Assembly: GCF_036173065.1 (NCBI RefSeq)
Contig: NZ_CP108041.1
Coordinates: forward strand, 124,001-188,000
Length of the DNA stretch: 64,000 nt
Reading direction: 5' to 3'
Source: Rhodococcus sp. NBC_00297
GTDB lineage: Bacteria > Actinomycetota > Actinomycetes > Mycobacteriales > Mycobacteriaceae
In this document: piece by piece, positions 47,217 to 57,364 of the stretch
Layout: each line of letters opens with the position of its first letter
Numbering within the stretch: position 1 is the stretch's first letter
The notes under the pieces: generated by a model
The model's database searches: none
Told to the model about the DNA's origin: nothing
The model's input: the letters and a program-made list of their open reading frames with translations, nothing else
Program-made: the position numbers and the translations under genes

Positions 47217-47564
47217 ATGGCCAGCACTCCGAAGTTCATCCAAGGCGTCTTTCCCTTCGTCGGGCACGGCCTGGGCAAGTCCGAGCTTCTCGACGCCGCC
47301 ACGGCGTACACCGTTCCGTCGGGCCTGACCGCCCAGCCGCTCTACTTCCGCGGCGGTAACTCCTCCGACGAACTGGTCGTCGTCACGCTCACGCGCGACG
47401 GAGAGTCGATGCGCGTGTTCCCGATGGGCGCGAAGGCGAGCGTCAACGTTCCGCTGCGCGTCGTCGAGGACGTCGATCCCGACTCGGTTCTCGAGCTCAC
47501 CGTCGCGGCGCCCGACGGCTGCAGCGGCGAGGTCGTCGTCGATTTCGGGATGATGATCTTCTGA
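47217..47564 (+). CDS. Hypothetical protein linked to nirB
   Basis: The 115-residue protein begins MASTPKFIQGVFPFVGHGLG and ends APDGCSGEVVVDFGMMIF. It looks like a small, soluble beta-rich protein with no cysteine cluster, signal peptide or membrane helix. I do not recognise a named domain. Its stop and the nirB start share one base (TGATG), which indicates translational coupling, so a role in nitrite reduction or its regulation is likely by context only. Confidence 0.72.
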   Translation: MASTPKFIQGVFPFVGHGLGKSELLDAATAYTVPSGLTAQPLYFRGGNSSDELVVVTLTRDGESMRVFPMGAKASVNVPLRVVEDVDPDSVLELTVAAPDGCSGEVVVDFGMMIF

Positions 47565-50050
47565 TGCCGGCTGCAGGAGAACGGCAGCGCCTGCTCGTCG
47601 TCGGCAACGGAATGGCGGGGGCCCGCACCGTCGAGGAGATCCTCGGCCGCGACCGTGCGAAGTTCGACGTCACGATGATCGGCGACGAGCCGTACGGCAA
47701 CTACAACCGCATCATGCTCTCGCACGTGCTCTCGGGCGAGTCGTCCATCGACGACGACGATCTGATGCTCAACCCGATGGCCTGGTACCGGGAGAACGGC
47801 GTCACCCTCCACGTCGGAGACCGGGCGGTGGCGTTGGACCGCTTCGCCAAGAACGTGACGTGCGAGAGCGGACGCGTCGTCCCCTACGACACCGTGATCA
47901 TCGCGACCGGGAGCACGACGTTCTTTCCCAACATGGACGGACTGCGGGAGGCCGACGGCAGACTGGCGCGCGGCGTCTTCGGTTTCCGGACGATCGAGGA
48001 CACCAACGGCATGCTGCAGATGGCGTCCTCCCGCGACGGCATCCGCGCCGTCGTCATCGGTGGCGGACTGCTGGGCCTCGAAGCCGCCTACGGTCTGCGC
48101 ACGCAGGGCATCGACGTGGACGTCGTGCACTCCCCCGGACACCTGATGAACCAGCAGCTGGACGAACGTGGTGGACGCGTGCTGCGCAACAAGATCGAGG
48201 ACCTCGGCGTCGGCGTGTACACGTCCAAGCGCACCACGGCTGTGTTGCGGGACGAGAGCGGTGCCGTCACCGGGGTCGCGTTCAACGACGGTTCCACCCT
48301 GCCCGCGGACATGATCGTCGTGACGGCCGGTATCCGCCCCAACGTCGACCTCGCGCGGCGGGCCGGACTGGTGATCGAGCGCGGCATCGTCGTCGACGAT
48401 CAGATGCGGTGCGAGGACGAGGGAGCGATCCACGCCGTCGGGGAATGCTGTCAGCACCGCGGTGAGGTGTACGGCCTCGTGGCCCCGCTGTGGGAGCAGG
48501 CGTCGGTCCTGGCCGACGTGCTGACCGGCGCGAATCCGGCTGCGGCATATCATGGTTCGAGGCTGACGACGAAGCTGAAGGTCGCGGGCGTCGATGTTGC
48601 GGCCATGGGTGTCAAGGGTCCCGAGCGGGACACCGACGAGTTCGTGCAGTTCTACGAACCCCGCAGCGGCACCTACAAGTCGGTGGTCGTGCGGGACAAC
48701 AAGCTGATCGGCGCGATGCTGCTGGGCGACATCAGCAAGGTGAGCTTCCTGACTCAGGCGTTCGACGAGAAGGTACCGCTTCCCGACGAGCGCATCAGCA
48801 TGCTGTTCGACATGGGTACGCCGAGCGCGGAGACCGGCGCCGCCGAACTGTCCGACGATGTCCAGGTGTGCAACTGCAACGGGGTCACGAAGGGCGACAT
48901 CGTCGCCTGCGTGCACGGCGGGGCCACCACCGTCTCCGAGGTCGTGGGAAAGACCCGTGCGGGCAAGGGATGCGGATCCTGCAAGGGCCTGGTCGCCGAC
49001 ATCGTCGCCTGCGCCGCCGGTGGAGCGCTCGCGGTCGATCCCGCGGCGGACTGGTACGTCCCCTGTATCCCGATGTCCAAGCCCGAGCTGATCGAGGCCG
49101 TCCGCTCGCAGAACCTCCGGTCCGTCTCCGCAGTCTTCGATGCGTTGGCCGACGCCGAGGACGCGACCGCGAAGATGCCGCTGGCCTCGCTGCTGCGCGT
49201 GGTCTGGGGACCCGACTGGGTCGACGAGCGAGGCGCGCTGTTCATCAACGACCGCGTTCACGCCAACATCCAGCGCGACGGCACCTTCTCCGTCGTGCCG
49301 CAGATGAAGGGCGGCGTGACCACCCCGGACCAGTTGCGGCGCATCGCCGATGTGGCCGACAAGTACGGCGTCCCGCTGGTCAAGGTCACCGGTGGCCAGC
49401 GCATCGATCTTCTCGGCATCAAGAAGGAGGACCTGCCGAAGGTGTGGGGCGATCTCGACATGCCGTCCGGGTACGCGTACGGCAAGAGCATGCGCACCGT
49501 GAAGACCTGTGTCGGCAGCGATTTCTGCCGTTTCGGACTCGGTGACTCCACCGCACTCGGCATCGCGATCGAGGAACGGTTCCAAGGTCTCGAAACTCCC
49601 GCAAAGCTCAAGCTGGCCGTGGCCGGATGCCCCCGCAACTGCTCCGAGGCGCTCTGCAAGGACTTCGGTGTGGTGGCCGTCGGCGACGGCCGCTGGGAGA
49701 TCTACATCGGCGGCGCGGCCGGCGCACACATCCGCAAGGGCGACGTCCTCGCCACGGTCGACTCCCCCGAGGAGGTCCTGACCCTCGCGGGCCGGTTCAT
49801 CCAGTACTACCGAGAGGAGGCGAAGTGGCTCGAGCGAACCTACGCCTTCGTCCCGCGGGTCGGCCTCGAGACGTTGCAGCGACTGCTCGTCGACGACGCC
49901 GAGGGTCTCTGTGCAGGACTCGACGAGCGCATCCAGATATCCATCGACGGCTACACCGATCCGTGGAAGGAACGCGCGGCGCCGCGGTCACCGGCGCAGT
50001 TCGCTCCCTCCCTCCCGCTTCTCCCGCTGCCTCAGGTGCCGGTTCGATGA
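47564..50050 (+). CDS. nirB: Assimilatory nitrite reductase large subunit NirB
   Basis: NirB reduces nitrite to ammonium with NAD(P)H. The 828-residue protein has an FAD/NAD-binding half (RLLVVGNGMAGARTVEEIL; VVIGGGLLGLEAAYGLR), a BFD-like 2Fe-2S domain (CNCNGVTKGDI ... GKGCGSCKG) near residue 435-480, and the siroheme/4Fe-4S part with TCVGSDFCRFGLGDS and AVAGCPRNCSEALC. All cluster cysteines are present. The start is coupled to the small unknown gene and the stop to nirD (ATGA). Nitrate reductase genes are not in the window. Confidence 0.95.
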   Translation: MPAAGERQRLLVVGNGMAGARTVEEILGRDRAKFDVTMIGDEPYGNYNRIMLSHVLSGESSIDDDDLMLNPMAWYRENGVTLHVGDRAVALDRFAKNVTCESGRVVPYDTVIIATGSTTFFPNMDGLREADGRLARGVFGFRTIEDTNGMLQMASSRDGIRAVVIGGGLLGLEAAYGLRTQGIDVDVVHSPGHLMNQQLDERGGRVLRNKIEDLGVGVYTSKRTTAVLRDESGAVTGVAFNDGSTLPADMIVVTAGIRPNVDLARRAGLVIERGIVVDDQMRCEDEGAIHAVGECCQHRGEVYGLVAPLWEQASVLADVLTGANPAAAYHGSRLTTKLKVAGVDVAAMGVKGPERDTDEFVQFYEPRSGTYKSVVVRDNKLIGAMLLGDISKVSFLTQAFDEKVPLPDERISMLFDMGTPSAETGAAELSDDVQVCNCNGVTKGDIVACVHGGATTVSEVVGKTRAGKGCGSCKGLVADIVACAAGGALAVDPAADWYVPCIPMSKPELIEAVRSQNLRSVSAVFDALADAEDATAKMPLASLLRVVWGPDWVDERGALFINDRVHANIQRDGTFSVVPQMKGGVTTPDQLRRIADVADKYGVPLVKVTGGQRIDLLGIKKEDLPKVWGDLDMPSGYAYGKSMRTVKTCVGSDFCRFGLGDSTALGIAIEERFQGLETPAKLKLAVAGCPRNCSEALCKDFGVVAVGDGRWEIYIGGAAGAHIRKGDVLATVDSPEEVLTLAGRFIQYYREEAKWLERTYAFVPRVGLETLQRLLVDDAEGLCAGLDERIQISIDGYTDPWKERAAPRSPAQFAPSLPLLPLPQVPVR

Positions 50051-50364
50051 CGACGGCACAGGCGACCGTGGTGGGAACCGTCGACGATCTCACCCCCGGC
50101 GAGGGCCGGACCTACGTGGTCGACGGACGACAGATCGCCGTCTTCCTCCTGACCGACGGGACGGTCCGCGCCATGGACGCGGTGTGCCCCCATCGCGGCG
50201 GGCCGCTGGCGGACGGGCAGATCGACGGGGCCGTCGTCGTGTGTCCCCTGCACCAGTACCAGTTCTCCCTGGACACCGGCCGGTGCACCACCGACGGCAT
50301 CGGAACGGTCGCGACCCACCGTGCCGACGTCGTCGACGGGCAGGTGGCTGTCCGACTGTCCTGA
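50047..50364 (+). CDS. nirD: Nitrite reductase small subunit NirD (Rieske type)
   Basis: The 105-residue protein is the Rieske-like partner of NirB. Cluster-binding residues are visible in CPHRGG and CPLHQYQF, so unlike many NirD proteins it retains both Cys-His pairs and may bind a 2Fe-2S cluster. The ATG overlaps the nirB stop (ATGA). The open frame upstream lies inside nirB. The next gene, jetA, begins 17 bases later but with its own -10 box. Confidence 0.92.
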   Translation: MTTAQATVVGTVDDLTPGEGRTYVVDGRQIAVFLLTDGTVRAMDAVCPHRGGPLADGQIDGAVVVCPLHQYQFSLDTGRCTTDGIGTVATHRADVVDGQVAVRLS

Positions 50365-50381
50365 CCGCCTACCCTGTTGCA

Positions 50382-51872
50382 GTGACCGAATCCGCCGACT
50401 CCTTCGTGGTGGACGACAGGCTCCGGCTCTTCTCGTTCGCGACAGCCGAGAAACGGGCCGACTACCTGCGGGTTCTGCGCGCTTTCGAACATGCCCGCAC
50501 CGGCTATGTCGTTCTGCTGCACGCCGGCGAGGTGGCCGAGATCCTGGCCCGCACCGACGGCGGCGACACTCTGACCGGCGTCGAGATCGGCCCGCTGCTC
50601 GAACAGTTGCACACGTGGGGCGTCCTCGAACGCAGCTACGACGGCACCCGCGCGGCCACGCTCGCCGAGTACCGCAATCGCCACTACGTCTACCAGTTCG
50701 GTCAGGTCGGCTACCAGGCATACCGCGCCGTCGAGGACGTCCTGGCCGCCCGCCCCGAGGACGCCTCGCTCTCGCGTCTGGTGCTGCCCGAGCTGCTCGC
50801 CGACCTGGAGGATCTCGCGGCGGCGAACCTCGCCGGGGACGCCGACCTGGTGTACCGCAAACTCGATCGGCTCGACACCGCTCTCAACGACATGGCCACC
50901 CGCGCCGCGCACTTCTACCTGTCGCTGGGCGACCTCGTCCGCACCACGGACGTCACACCCGAGTCGTTCCTGGCACACAAGGACGCATTGCTCTCCCACA
51001 TGCGGGAGTTCTCCCTCGACCTCGCACGCTTCGGCCCCAAGCTCACCGCCGCCATCGAGCGGGTGGATGCCACCGGACTCGACTCGCTGCTCGACCGGGT
51101 GGCAGCCAGTGACGAACGCGTCTTCCTCAGCCGCGAGGAGCGCCGCGCCGACTGGGCGGGCCGGTGGACCGGTCTCGTGCACTGGTTCACCTCCACCGAC
51201 GGCGAGCTCACCGAGTCGGATCGTCTGCGGGAGGGCACCATGAGCGCCATCGCCGCCGTGCTGTCGCTGCTGCGCCGCGTCACCGAGACCCGCAGGGGCG
51301 GAGTCAGTCGCGAGTCCCAGCTGCGACATCTCGCCGGGTGGTTCGCGTCCGCTCCCTCCGAGGAGTCCGCCCACGCCCTGTTCGGTGCCGTGTTCGGCCT
51401 CGGCCGGCCTCGTCACCTGTCGATGGTCCACCCCGACGACGACATCATTCCCACCACGCGATCGTGGTGGGACGCTCCGCCCGTCGAGATCTCGCGCACG
51501 CTCGCCGAGACCGGTCGGCCCCCCGCCGCCGGTGCTCCTGCCAGGGTCCACCGCAACGACTCCGGTGTCCGGCGTCTGCGCGAGGAACAGCTGAGCGTGC
51601 AGCGTCGCCGCGCTCAGGCCGCGCGATCACTCGCCGAACACGGGGTGTACGAACGGGATCTGACCAACGAGGAGACCGACGTGCTGCTCGGGCTGCTCAA
51701 CGCCGCCCTCACCGCACGCGTCCCGGTCAGCGGCCACGTGGGCAGCTCGACCGGCTCCGAGGGTGGCGTCACCCTGACACTGGCACCGCACGAGCAGTCC
51801 ACCGTGGTGCGCACCGAACGCGGTCTACTGCACCTCGAACGGCTGTCACTCACCATCGGCGCGCGGCGATGA
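50382..51872 (+). CDS. jetA: Wadjet type II-like protein JetA (TIGR02677/DUF2397)
   Basis: Wadjet systems are SMC-like complexes that recognise and cut circular plasmids. This 496-residue protein fits the TIGR02677/DUF2397 family, the kleisin-like JetA of type II: an N-terminal winged-helix part (RLFSFATAEKRADYLRVLRAF) and a helical C-terminal part (RLREEQLSVQRRRAQAARSLAEHG). TACCCT at 50370-50375 lies six bases before the GTG, so a leaderless promoter starts the operon. Its stop overlaps the jetB start (ATGA). Assignment rests on family recognition plus the order with jetB and jetC. Confidence 0.85.
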   Translation: MTESADSFVVDDRLRLFSFATAEKRADYLRVLRAFEHARTGYVVLLHAGEVAEILARTDGGDTLTGVEIGPLLEQLHTWGVLERSYDGTRAATLAEYRNRHYVYQFGQVGYQAYRAVEDVLAARPEDASLSRLVLPELLADLEDLAAANLAGDADLVYRKLDRLDTALNDMATRAAHFYLSLGDLVRTTDVTPESFLAHKDALLSHMREFSLDLARFGPKLTAAIERVDATGLDSLLDRVAASDERVFLSREERRADWAGRWTGLVHWFTSTDGELTESDRLREGTMSAIAAVLSLLRRVTETRRGGVSRESQLRHLAGWFASAPSEESAHALFGAVFGLGRPRHLSMVHPDDDIIPTTRSWWDAPPVEISRTLAETGRPPAAGAPARVHRNDSGVRRLREEQLSVQRRRAQAARSLAEHGVYERDLTNEETDVLLGLLNAALTARVPVSGHVGSSTGSEGGVTLTLAPHEQSTVVRTERGLLHLERLSLTIGARR

Positions 51873-53200
51873 GAGCACGCACCATTCCGAGCCTGGCACT
51901 CGACTCGTACCAGCGCGCCGCCCGAGTCGTGTTGTCCCACCACCTGATCACCCGCACCTACCCGGACCGCATCGCCCTGCCCCTGGTTCGCCGATGGGCC
52001 ACGGAACTGCGCGAGGACATGCTCGATCTCTTCGGATACCGACTCGAGGTCACGGAGACCACGGCCCGGCTCTACCCCGTACTCGACCGGTTGGACGCGA
52101 GTCGACCGGCCCGCACGACCTCCGACCGCGTCTTCGACCGTCGCCGCTACGCATTCCTGGCGCTCACCCTGGCGGCACTCGGTCGCGCGGGTGACCAGAT
52201 CACGTTGTCCGAGTTGGCGGTTCAGGTCGCCTCCGATGCCGGACGCGTGGTCGGGGTCGACCTCGACACCGAACGCGCGACCGACCGGGACGCCTTCGTC
52301 GACGCCGTCGGCTGGTTGTCCGTTCGCGGTGCGATCACCCTGGCCGACGGTGATGCCGGCGGGTGGGCGCACAACCCCGACGCGGGAGAGGCCTTGTACG
52401 ACATCGACCGCTCCGTCGTCGTGGCCCTGTTTCGTCCACCGCGCGCGCTCCAGCATCTGCGCAGCACGGCACACCTGCTGCACAGCACCACGGACGACCC
52501 GGCCGATCGCGCTCGCCGTGCCCGCCGTGCGCTCGTCGAGCAGCCCGTGGTCCACGGCCCCGACTCGGTGCCGGACGACCGGTCCGTCGAGGATGTCCGG
52601 CTGCTGACCGGACTGTCCGTCGAACGCCGGGCGGAGGGCATCGCGCTCATCGACACGTCGGGACGCCTGTCGGACATCAGGTTTCCGTCCACCGGCACGG
52701 TCGCGCAGGTCGCCCTTCTCCTCGCCGGTGAGATCGCGGAGCGGGTACTCGATCCCGATGCCGACGATCGGACCACGCTCGAGGCGGACATCGACCCCAC
52801 CGACGAGCTGCTCGCGGCACTCGACAGCGCGATCCCGGACGGCGGCGTCGTGGACGACCTGGTCGACGACTCGGTCGCCCCGGACACGGTGGAGGCGTCG
52901 GACGAGCCGATCCGGCACCCGTTCGTCGCAGACTCCTGGCTCGACGAGACCGTCGGCGCCCTCGTCGACGCCTACGGCCGCACCTTCGCCGCTCAGTGGC
53001 AGGCGGACCGTGCCGGGGTTCGCGCGGCCGCTGTCGCACTCCTGACGAACCTCACTCTGGTGGCACCGGTACGCGGGGGCATCGTCGCGTTGCCGGCCCT
53101 GGCGCGCTATCGGGGAGTGGTCGTCACCGTCCGAGAACAGGCGTCCGCCGGCCTCTTTCCCACCGATCACACGAGCACCCTCGAGGAGCACACCCCGTGA
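51869..53200 (+). CDS. jetB: Wadjet type II-like protein JetB (TIGR02678/DUF2398)
   Basis: The 443-residue protein fits the TIGR02678/DUF2398 family, the KITE-like subunit of type II Wadjet that binds JetA and JetC. Typical segments are SYQRAARVVLSHHLITRTYPD, RRRYAFLALTLAALGRAGDQITLSELA and FRPPRALQHLRS. It is soluble and without catalytic motifs. The ATG overlaps the jetA stop and the stop overlaps the jetC GTG start, both by four bases, so the three subunits should be made in proportion. Confidence 0.84.
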   Translation: MRARTIPSLALDSYQRAARVVLSHHLITRTYPDRIALPLVRRWATELREDMLDLFGYRLEVTETTARLYPVLDRLDASRPARTTSDRVFDRRRYAFLALTLAALGRAGDQITLSELAVQVASDAGRVVGVDLDTERATDRDAFVDAVGWLSVRGAITLADGDAGGWAHNPDAGEALYDIDRSVVVALFRPPRALQHLRSTAHLLHSTTDDPADRARRARRALVEQPVVHGPDSVPDDRSVEDVRLLTGLSVERRAEGIALIDTSGRLSDIRFPSTGTVAQVALLLAGEIAERVLDPDADDRTTLEADIDPTDELLAALDSAIPDGGVVDDLVDDSVAPDTVEASDEPIRHPFVADSWLDETVGALVDAYGRTFAAQWQADRAGVRAAAVALLTNLTLVAPVRGGIVALPALARYRGVVVTVREQASAGLFPTDHTSTLEEHTP

Positions 53201-56200
53201 CGCGCAGCACCCGATTCCGGCCCACGCGCGCCGGCATCATCAACCTCTGGGACTACCGCGATCAGGAGTTCTCGTTCGCCGACGGTCGGCTGGTGTTGCG
53301 TGGCCCCAACGGATCCGGCAAGACCAAGGCACTCGAGGTGCTGTTCCCGTTCGTGTTCGACGGCCGGATCGAGCCGCGTCGCCTCAACCCGTTCGCGGGT
53401 GAGGAACGCACCATGAAGTCCAATCTGCTCTACCGCGGCCAGGATTCCGCGCACTCGTACGTGTGGATGGAGTTCGCACGTGGCGATCGGGACGAGCCCG
53501 AAGCGGTGACCGTCGGCATCGGCATGCGTGCGACACGGTCGGCGGACAAGGTGACGCGCTGGTACTTCGTCGCCGACGGCCGCGTGGGCGTCGACTTCTC
53601 GCTGCTGGGCACCGACGACAGGCCGCTGACGAAGAAGCAACTGGCCGAGCAGATCGGAACCGACGCCATCGTCGATCGGCCGGTGGACTACCGCGCCGCC
53701 ATCGACGCGCGACTGTTCGGTCTCGGCGCCGAGCGGTACGACCAGCTCATCACCCTGATTCTCACGCTGCGACGCCCGCAGTTGGCGAAGAATCTCGACC
53801 CGAAGGGCTTGTCCCGTGCGCTGTCCGACGGACTGCGCCCCCTCGACGAGCACCTCGTCCTCGAGGCGGCGCGCTCCTTCAGCGACATGGAGGAGGTGGG
53901 CCGCGCGCTCGAGGGACTGGTGCAGGCCGACCACGCGTCGAAGAGGTTCGTCGAGGTCTACTCGAAGTACCTCGCCGTCCAGGCGCGCACCGACGTCGAT
54001 CAGGTCGGTCGACGTCTGGAGGCCGTCGACCACGCCACCGTCGCCCTCTTCGCCGCCAAGGGCTTGCGTGAACGACGACGGGTCGAGCGCGTCGAGGCGG
54101 AGAAGCGGTACGAGGCGGCCGAGCGCGCACTCGATCTCGCCGTCGCCGACCAGCAGACCCTGCAGCGGTCCACCGCCTACGAGGGCAAGCAGCAGCTCGA
54201 CGATCTCGCGGATGCGGTCCGCAAGCTCGAGGTGTCCACCGCGCAGCAGCGCGACAAGGCTCGCAAGGCGACGGAGGCCGTCGACGTCCGGCGACGAGAG
54301 GCAGACGAGGCCGCAGTGGCGCTGCGGGAGTCGACCGCGTCGATCGTCCGCGCCGAGGACGAGCTCCTCGCGGCCGCCGAGGACGCCGGCATCGCCTGGA
54401 CGCCACTCCCCCGCGACGCCCGTACCGACCAGATCACGGCAGCGGTACGCGGTCATGCCGAGGAGCGGGACGGGGACGTCCGGGCCGTGCGTGCCGCGCT
54501 GTCCGTCGTCGACCGTGCCACCACCGAGCGTGCCCGTACCGAACGGGCCGCCGACCGCGCCCACACACTGCACGACGCCGCGGTGGCCTCCGTCCGCGAG
54601 GCCGAGGCCGCCGTCGAGTCGTCCCGTGCCGCGACGGCGGAATCGCTGCGCGCGTGGTGGGCCACGCACGCCTCGGTGCTGGACGACGGCGAGATCCTCG
54701 AGTCGTTGCACACCGCGCTCGCACGCGTCGGTGAGGACGACGCACCCACGCTCGGTGAGGTACTCGGCGACGGAGTTCGCGAGCTGCTCGACACGGTGCG
54801 GGACCGACGGAGTGCTGCACTGCAGGACCGGGACGACGCGGCGCGCACCATCGCCGAGTCGACGGCCGAGCGCGCGTCGGTCGCCGCCGAGCACGACGAC
54901 GCTCCCCCGGCGCTGCGCACCCGTACCGGCGACCGTGCGGGTCTCGACGGCGCACCGTTCTGGACACTCGTCCGCTTCGCCGACGACGTCAGCGCCGACG
55001 ATGCCGCGGCCCTCGAGGCCGCGCTCGACGCGGCCACCCTGCTGGACGCGTGGGTCGCCGACACGGCTCCGACGGGGCTCGTCTCGGATCAGTACCTGAC
55101 CGCCACCGCACCGGTGACCGGGCGATCGCTGGCCGACGTCCTCGTCGTCGAGGACGACATCCCCGTGCAGCACAGCACCGTGCGGGCGATCCTCGACTCG
55201 ATCGCTCTGGACGACGTGGGCAGTTCTGCGGGGGTCGGACGGGACGGGAGCTTCGCGCACGGTCTCGTGCGCGGCGCGCACCACAAGGACGCCGCCGAGT
55301 ACATCGGCGCGACGGCACGAGCTGCACGGCGCACGTCCCGCATCGCGGAGATCGACGAGGCCCTCGAGGTGGCCACCGCGCGGCGCGACGAGGCCGATCG
55401 AGTCGCCGGGCAGTGTCGAGAACGTCTCGACTCGATCCGCGCCGCCGTCTCGACGGTTCCTCGTACGTCGGAGGTCACCGCGGCGCTCCGGGCGGTCACG
55501 TCGGCCGCCGGCGCTCTGCGATCGACGACCGAGTCGGTCGCGTCCGCCGACCGAGAACTGGACCATGCGATCGCCGAACTGTCTGCCGCCGAACGACGTC
55601 TGCGGACGGACGCCGTCGCGCGGCGGGCTCCGTTCACGCCGCGAGACCTCGACGCGCTCGCGGCGGCGATCCGCCACTTCGAGAACACCGGTTCTGCCAT
55701 CCTGCGCCACCGCGGCGACGCGGACCGGTCCGCCGAGCGCGACCGGGAAGCTGCCGGGCGCCTCGACGAGGCCATGATTCTGGCCGAGGAGTACGCGGAG
55801 GAAGCGGCCATCGCCGAATCCGACTACGAGCAACAGCACGCCAAGTTGGAGATGCTGCGGGACTCGCTCGGTGCGAGCGCCGAGAAGATCGATGCCGAGC
55901 TCGACGCGATCAGGATGCGCATCGAGGCGTGCAAGACCGAGCAGCGCGCCGCCACGAAGGCGGACCGTGAATCGGGCGAGGCCATCGGCAAGGCGGAGGG
56001 CGCGCACGAGACGGCCGTCGCCGGACTGACGACCGCGTTGACCGAAGCGCTCAGCGACGCCGCGCGACTGGCTCCCTACGCGCACCGCGATCTGCTGGCG
56101 GTGCTCGGTGCGGCGCGCGACTGCTCCTGGCCGGCGAGCGACGCGGCCTGGTCGACGGTCGAGCAACTGCTCTACCGAACCGACACGGCTGCCGGGCCAG

Positions 56201-57339
56201 ACGAGGCCCCGGACGTGCTGCCCCCGGAAGTGCACCGACTGCACACCGAGCTGACCGAGGCGACGGCGCAGGTCAAGGTCAGCGATGCGAGCCGCCGCTC
56301 CACACGCAGCGCGCTGACGGCGGCGTTGCAGGAGTTCGACGCTCAGCTGGCCGCGTCGGGTCAGGATTTCCGGCTCAGTTGGGACGCGGCCGACGGGGTC
56401 ACGGTGGTGCGGGTGCAGGACGAGCAGGGCCACTCCACCATCGCCGACTTCGCGGATCGCATCGACGCGGCACGACGCGACCAGGAGACGCTGCTCACCG
56501 ATGCCGAGCGCCGTATCCTCGAGGACGCTCTGCTCACCGGCCTGGCGCAGCAGATCCACGAGCGCACGGTCGACGCCCGCGAACTGATCGCCCGTATGGG
56601 ATCGGAGATGAAGCAGCGCCGCATGTCGTCGGGCAACACCATCGGCGTGCACTGGGTGCTCGCGGACAACCTCGACGACAGCACCCGTGCCGTGTCGAAG
56701 CTGCTCGAGCGGGACGCCTCCGCGCTCGGACCCGAGGAACTGGCCGAGATGCGTGTGCACTTCGCGGCACAGATCCGGACGGCGCGGGCGCAGCATCCCG
56801 AGCGCTCGTACCCCGAGATCCTCAGTGCCGCACTGGACTACCGGCAGTGGCGCGTCTTCGCATTCACGCTCATCTCCGGTGACGGCTCCGAGGACAGACT
56901 CACCGTCGCACGCCACAGTGCGCTCTCGGGCGGCGAGCAGTCGGTGTCGCTGCACCTCCCGCTCTTCGCGGCGGCGCACGTGATGCTGTCGTCCGCGGAC
57001 CCGCACTCACCGCGGTTGCTCGCACTGGACGAGGCGTTCGCGGGTGTCGACGACAACGGTCGCAGCGAACTCCTCGGTCTCAGTGTGCAGTTCGACCTGG
57101 ACCTCTTCATGACGGGCTACGACCTCTGGATCACCTACCGCGACGTGCCCGGGTGCGCCCACTACGACCTCGCGCACTCGACGGTCGAGAACACCGTCAG
57201 CGCAGCGCTTCTCGTGTGGGAGAACGGGGAGTTGCTCGCGGAGCACGACGGGTCGGACCTGGCGGCGGCACTGGGCTCGCCGTTGAGCCGCCGCGTCGAC
57301 CTCCCCGCGGAGGGTGGGCTTGACTTCGCCGAGGTGTGA
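53197..57339 (+). CDS. jetC: Wadjet type II-like SMC ATPase JetC (TIGR02680)
   Basis: This 1380-residue protein is the SMC-like motor. The N-terminal ATPase half has Walker A GPNGSGKTKALEVLFPFVF; long Ala/Arg/Glu-rich coiled coils run from about residue 280 to 1130, with a globular hinge-like part near 600. The C-terminal half has the signature ALSGGEQSVSLHLPLFAA and Walker B LLALDEAFAGVDDNGR. All ATPase motifs are intact, so loop extrusion is plausible. JetC normally precedes jetD, the topoisomerase VI-like nuclease, but none follows here: a convergent pseudogene starts 78 bases on. Confidence 0.88.
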   Translation: MTRSTRFRPTRAGIINLWDYRDQEFSFADGRLVLRGPNGSGKTKALEVLFPFVFDGRIEPRRLNPFAGEERTMKSNLLYRGQDSAHSYVWMEFARGDRDEPEAVTVGIGMRATRSADKVTRWYFVADGRVGVDFSLLGTDDRPLTKKQLAEQIGTDAIVDRPVDYRAAIDARLFGLGAERYDQLITLILTLRRPQLAKNLDPKGLSRALSDGLRPLDEHLVLEAARSFSDMEEVGRALEGLVQADHASKRFVEVYSKYLAVQARTDVDQVGRRLEAVDHATVALFAAKGLRERRRVERVEAEKRYEAAERALDLAVADQQTLQRSTAYEGKQQLDDLADAVRKLEVSTAQQRDKARKATEAVDVRRREADEAAVALRESTASIVRAEDELLAAAEDAGIAWTPLPRDARTDQITAAVRGHAEERDGDVRAVRAALSVVDRATTERARTERAADRAHTLHDAAVASVREAEAAVESSRAATAESLRAWWATHASVLDDGEILESLHTALARVGEDDAPTLGEVLGDGVRELLDTVRDRRSAALQDRDDAARTIAESTAERASVAAEHDDAPPALRTRTGDRAGLDGAPFWTLVRFADDVSADDAAALEAALDAATLLDAWVADTAPTGLVSDQYLTATAPVTGRSLADVLVVEDDIPVQHSTVRAILDSIALDDVGSSAGVGRDGSFAHGLVRGAHHKDAAEYIGATARAARRTSRIAEIDEALEVATARRDEADRVAGQCRERLDSIRAAVSTVPRTSEVTAALRAVTSAAGALRSTTESVASADRELDHAIAELSAAERRLRTDAVARRAPFTPRDLDALAAAIRHFENTGSAILRHRGDADRSAERDREAAGRLDEAMILAEEYAEEAAIAESDYEQQHAKLEMLRDSLGASAEKIDAELDAIRMRIEACKTEQRAATKADRESGEAIGKAEGAHETAVAGLTTALTEALSDAARLAPYAHRDLLAVLGAARDCSWPASDAAWSTVEQLLYRTDTAAGPDEAPDVLPPEVHRLHTELTEATAQVKVSDASRRSTRSALTAALQEFDAQLAASGQDFRLSWDAADGVTVVRVQDEQGHSTIADFADRIDAARRDQETLLTDAERRILEDALLTGLAQQIHERTVDARELIARMGSEMKQRRMSSGNTIGVHWVLADNLDDSTRAVSKLLERDASALGPEELAEMRVHFAAQIRTARAQHPERSYPEILSAALDYRQWRVFAFTLISGDGSEDRLTVARHSALSGGEQSVSLHLPLFAAAHVMLSSADPHSPRLLALDEAFAGVDDNGRSELLGLSVQFDLDLFMTGYDLWITYRDVPGCAHYDLAHSTVENTVSAALLVWENGELLAEHDGSDLAAALGSPLSRRVDLPAEGGLDFAEV

Positions 57340-57343
57340 TGGT

Positions 57344-57364
57344 GGGTGTGGTGTTCCACTACCG
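57344..57364. terminator. Hairpin after jetC
   Basis: GGTGTGG-TGTT-CCACTACC, with one bulged base, can fold just downstream of the jetC stop. It shares the core GTGGTGTTCCACT (57348-57360) with both arms of the large inverted repeat at 58342-58417. No U-run follows, so it is a possible terminator or protein site only. Confidence 0.45.
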
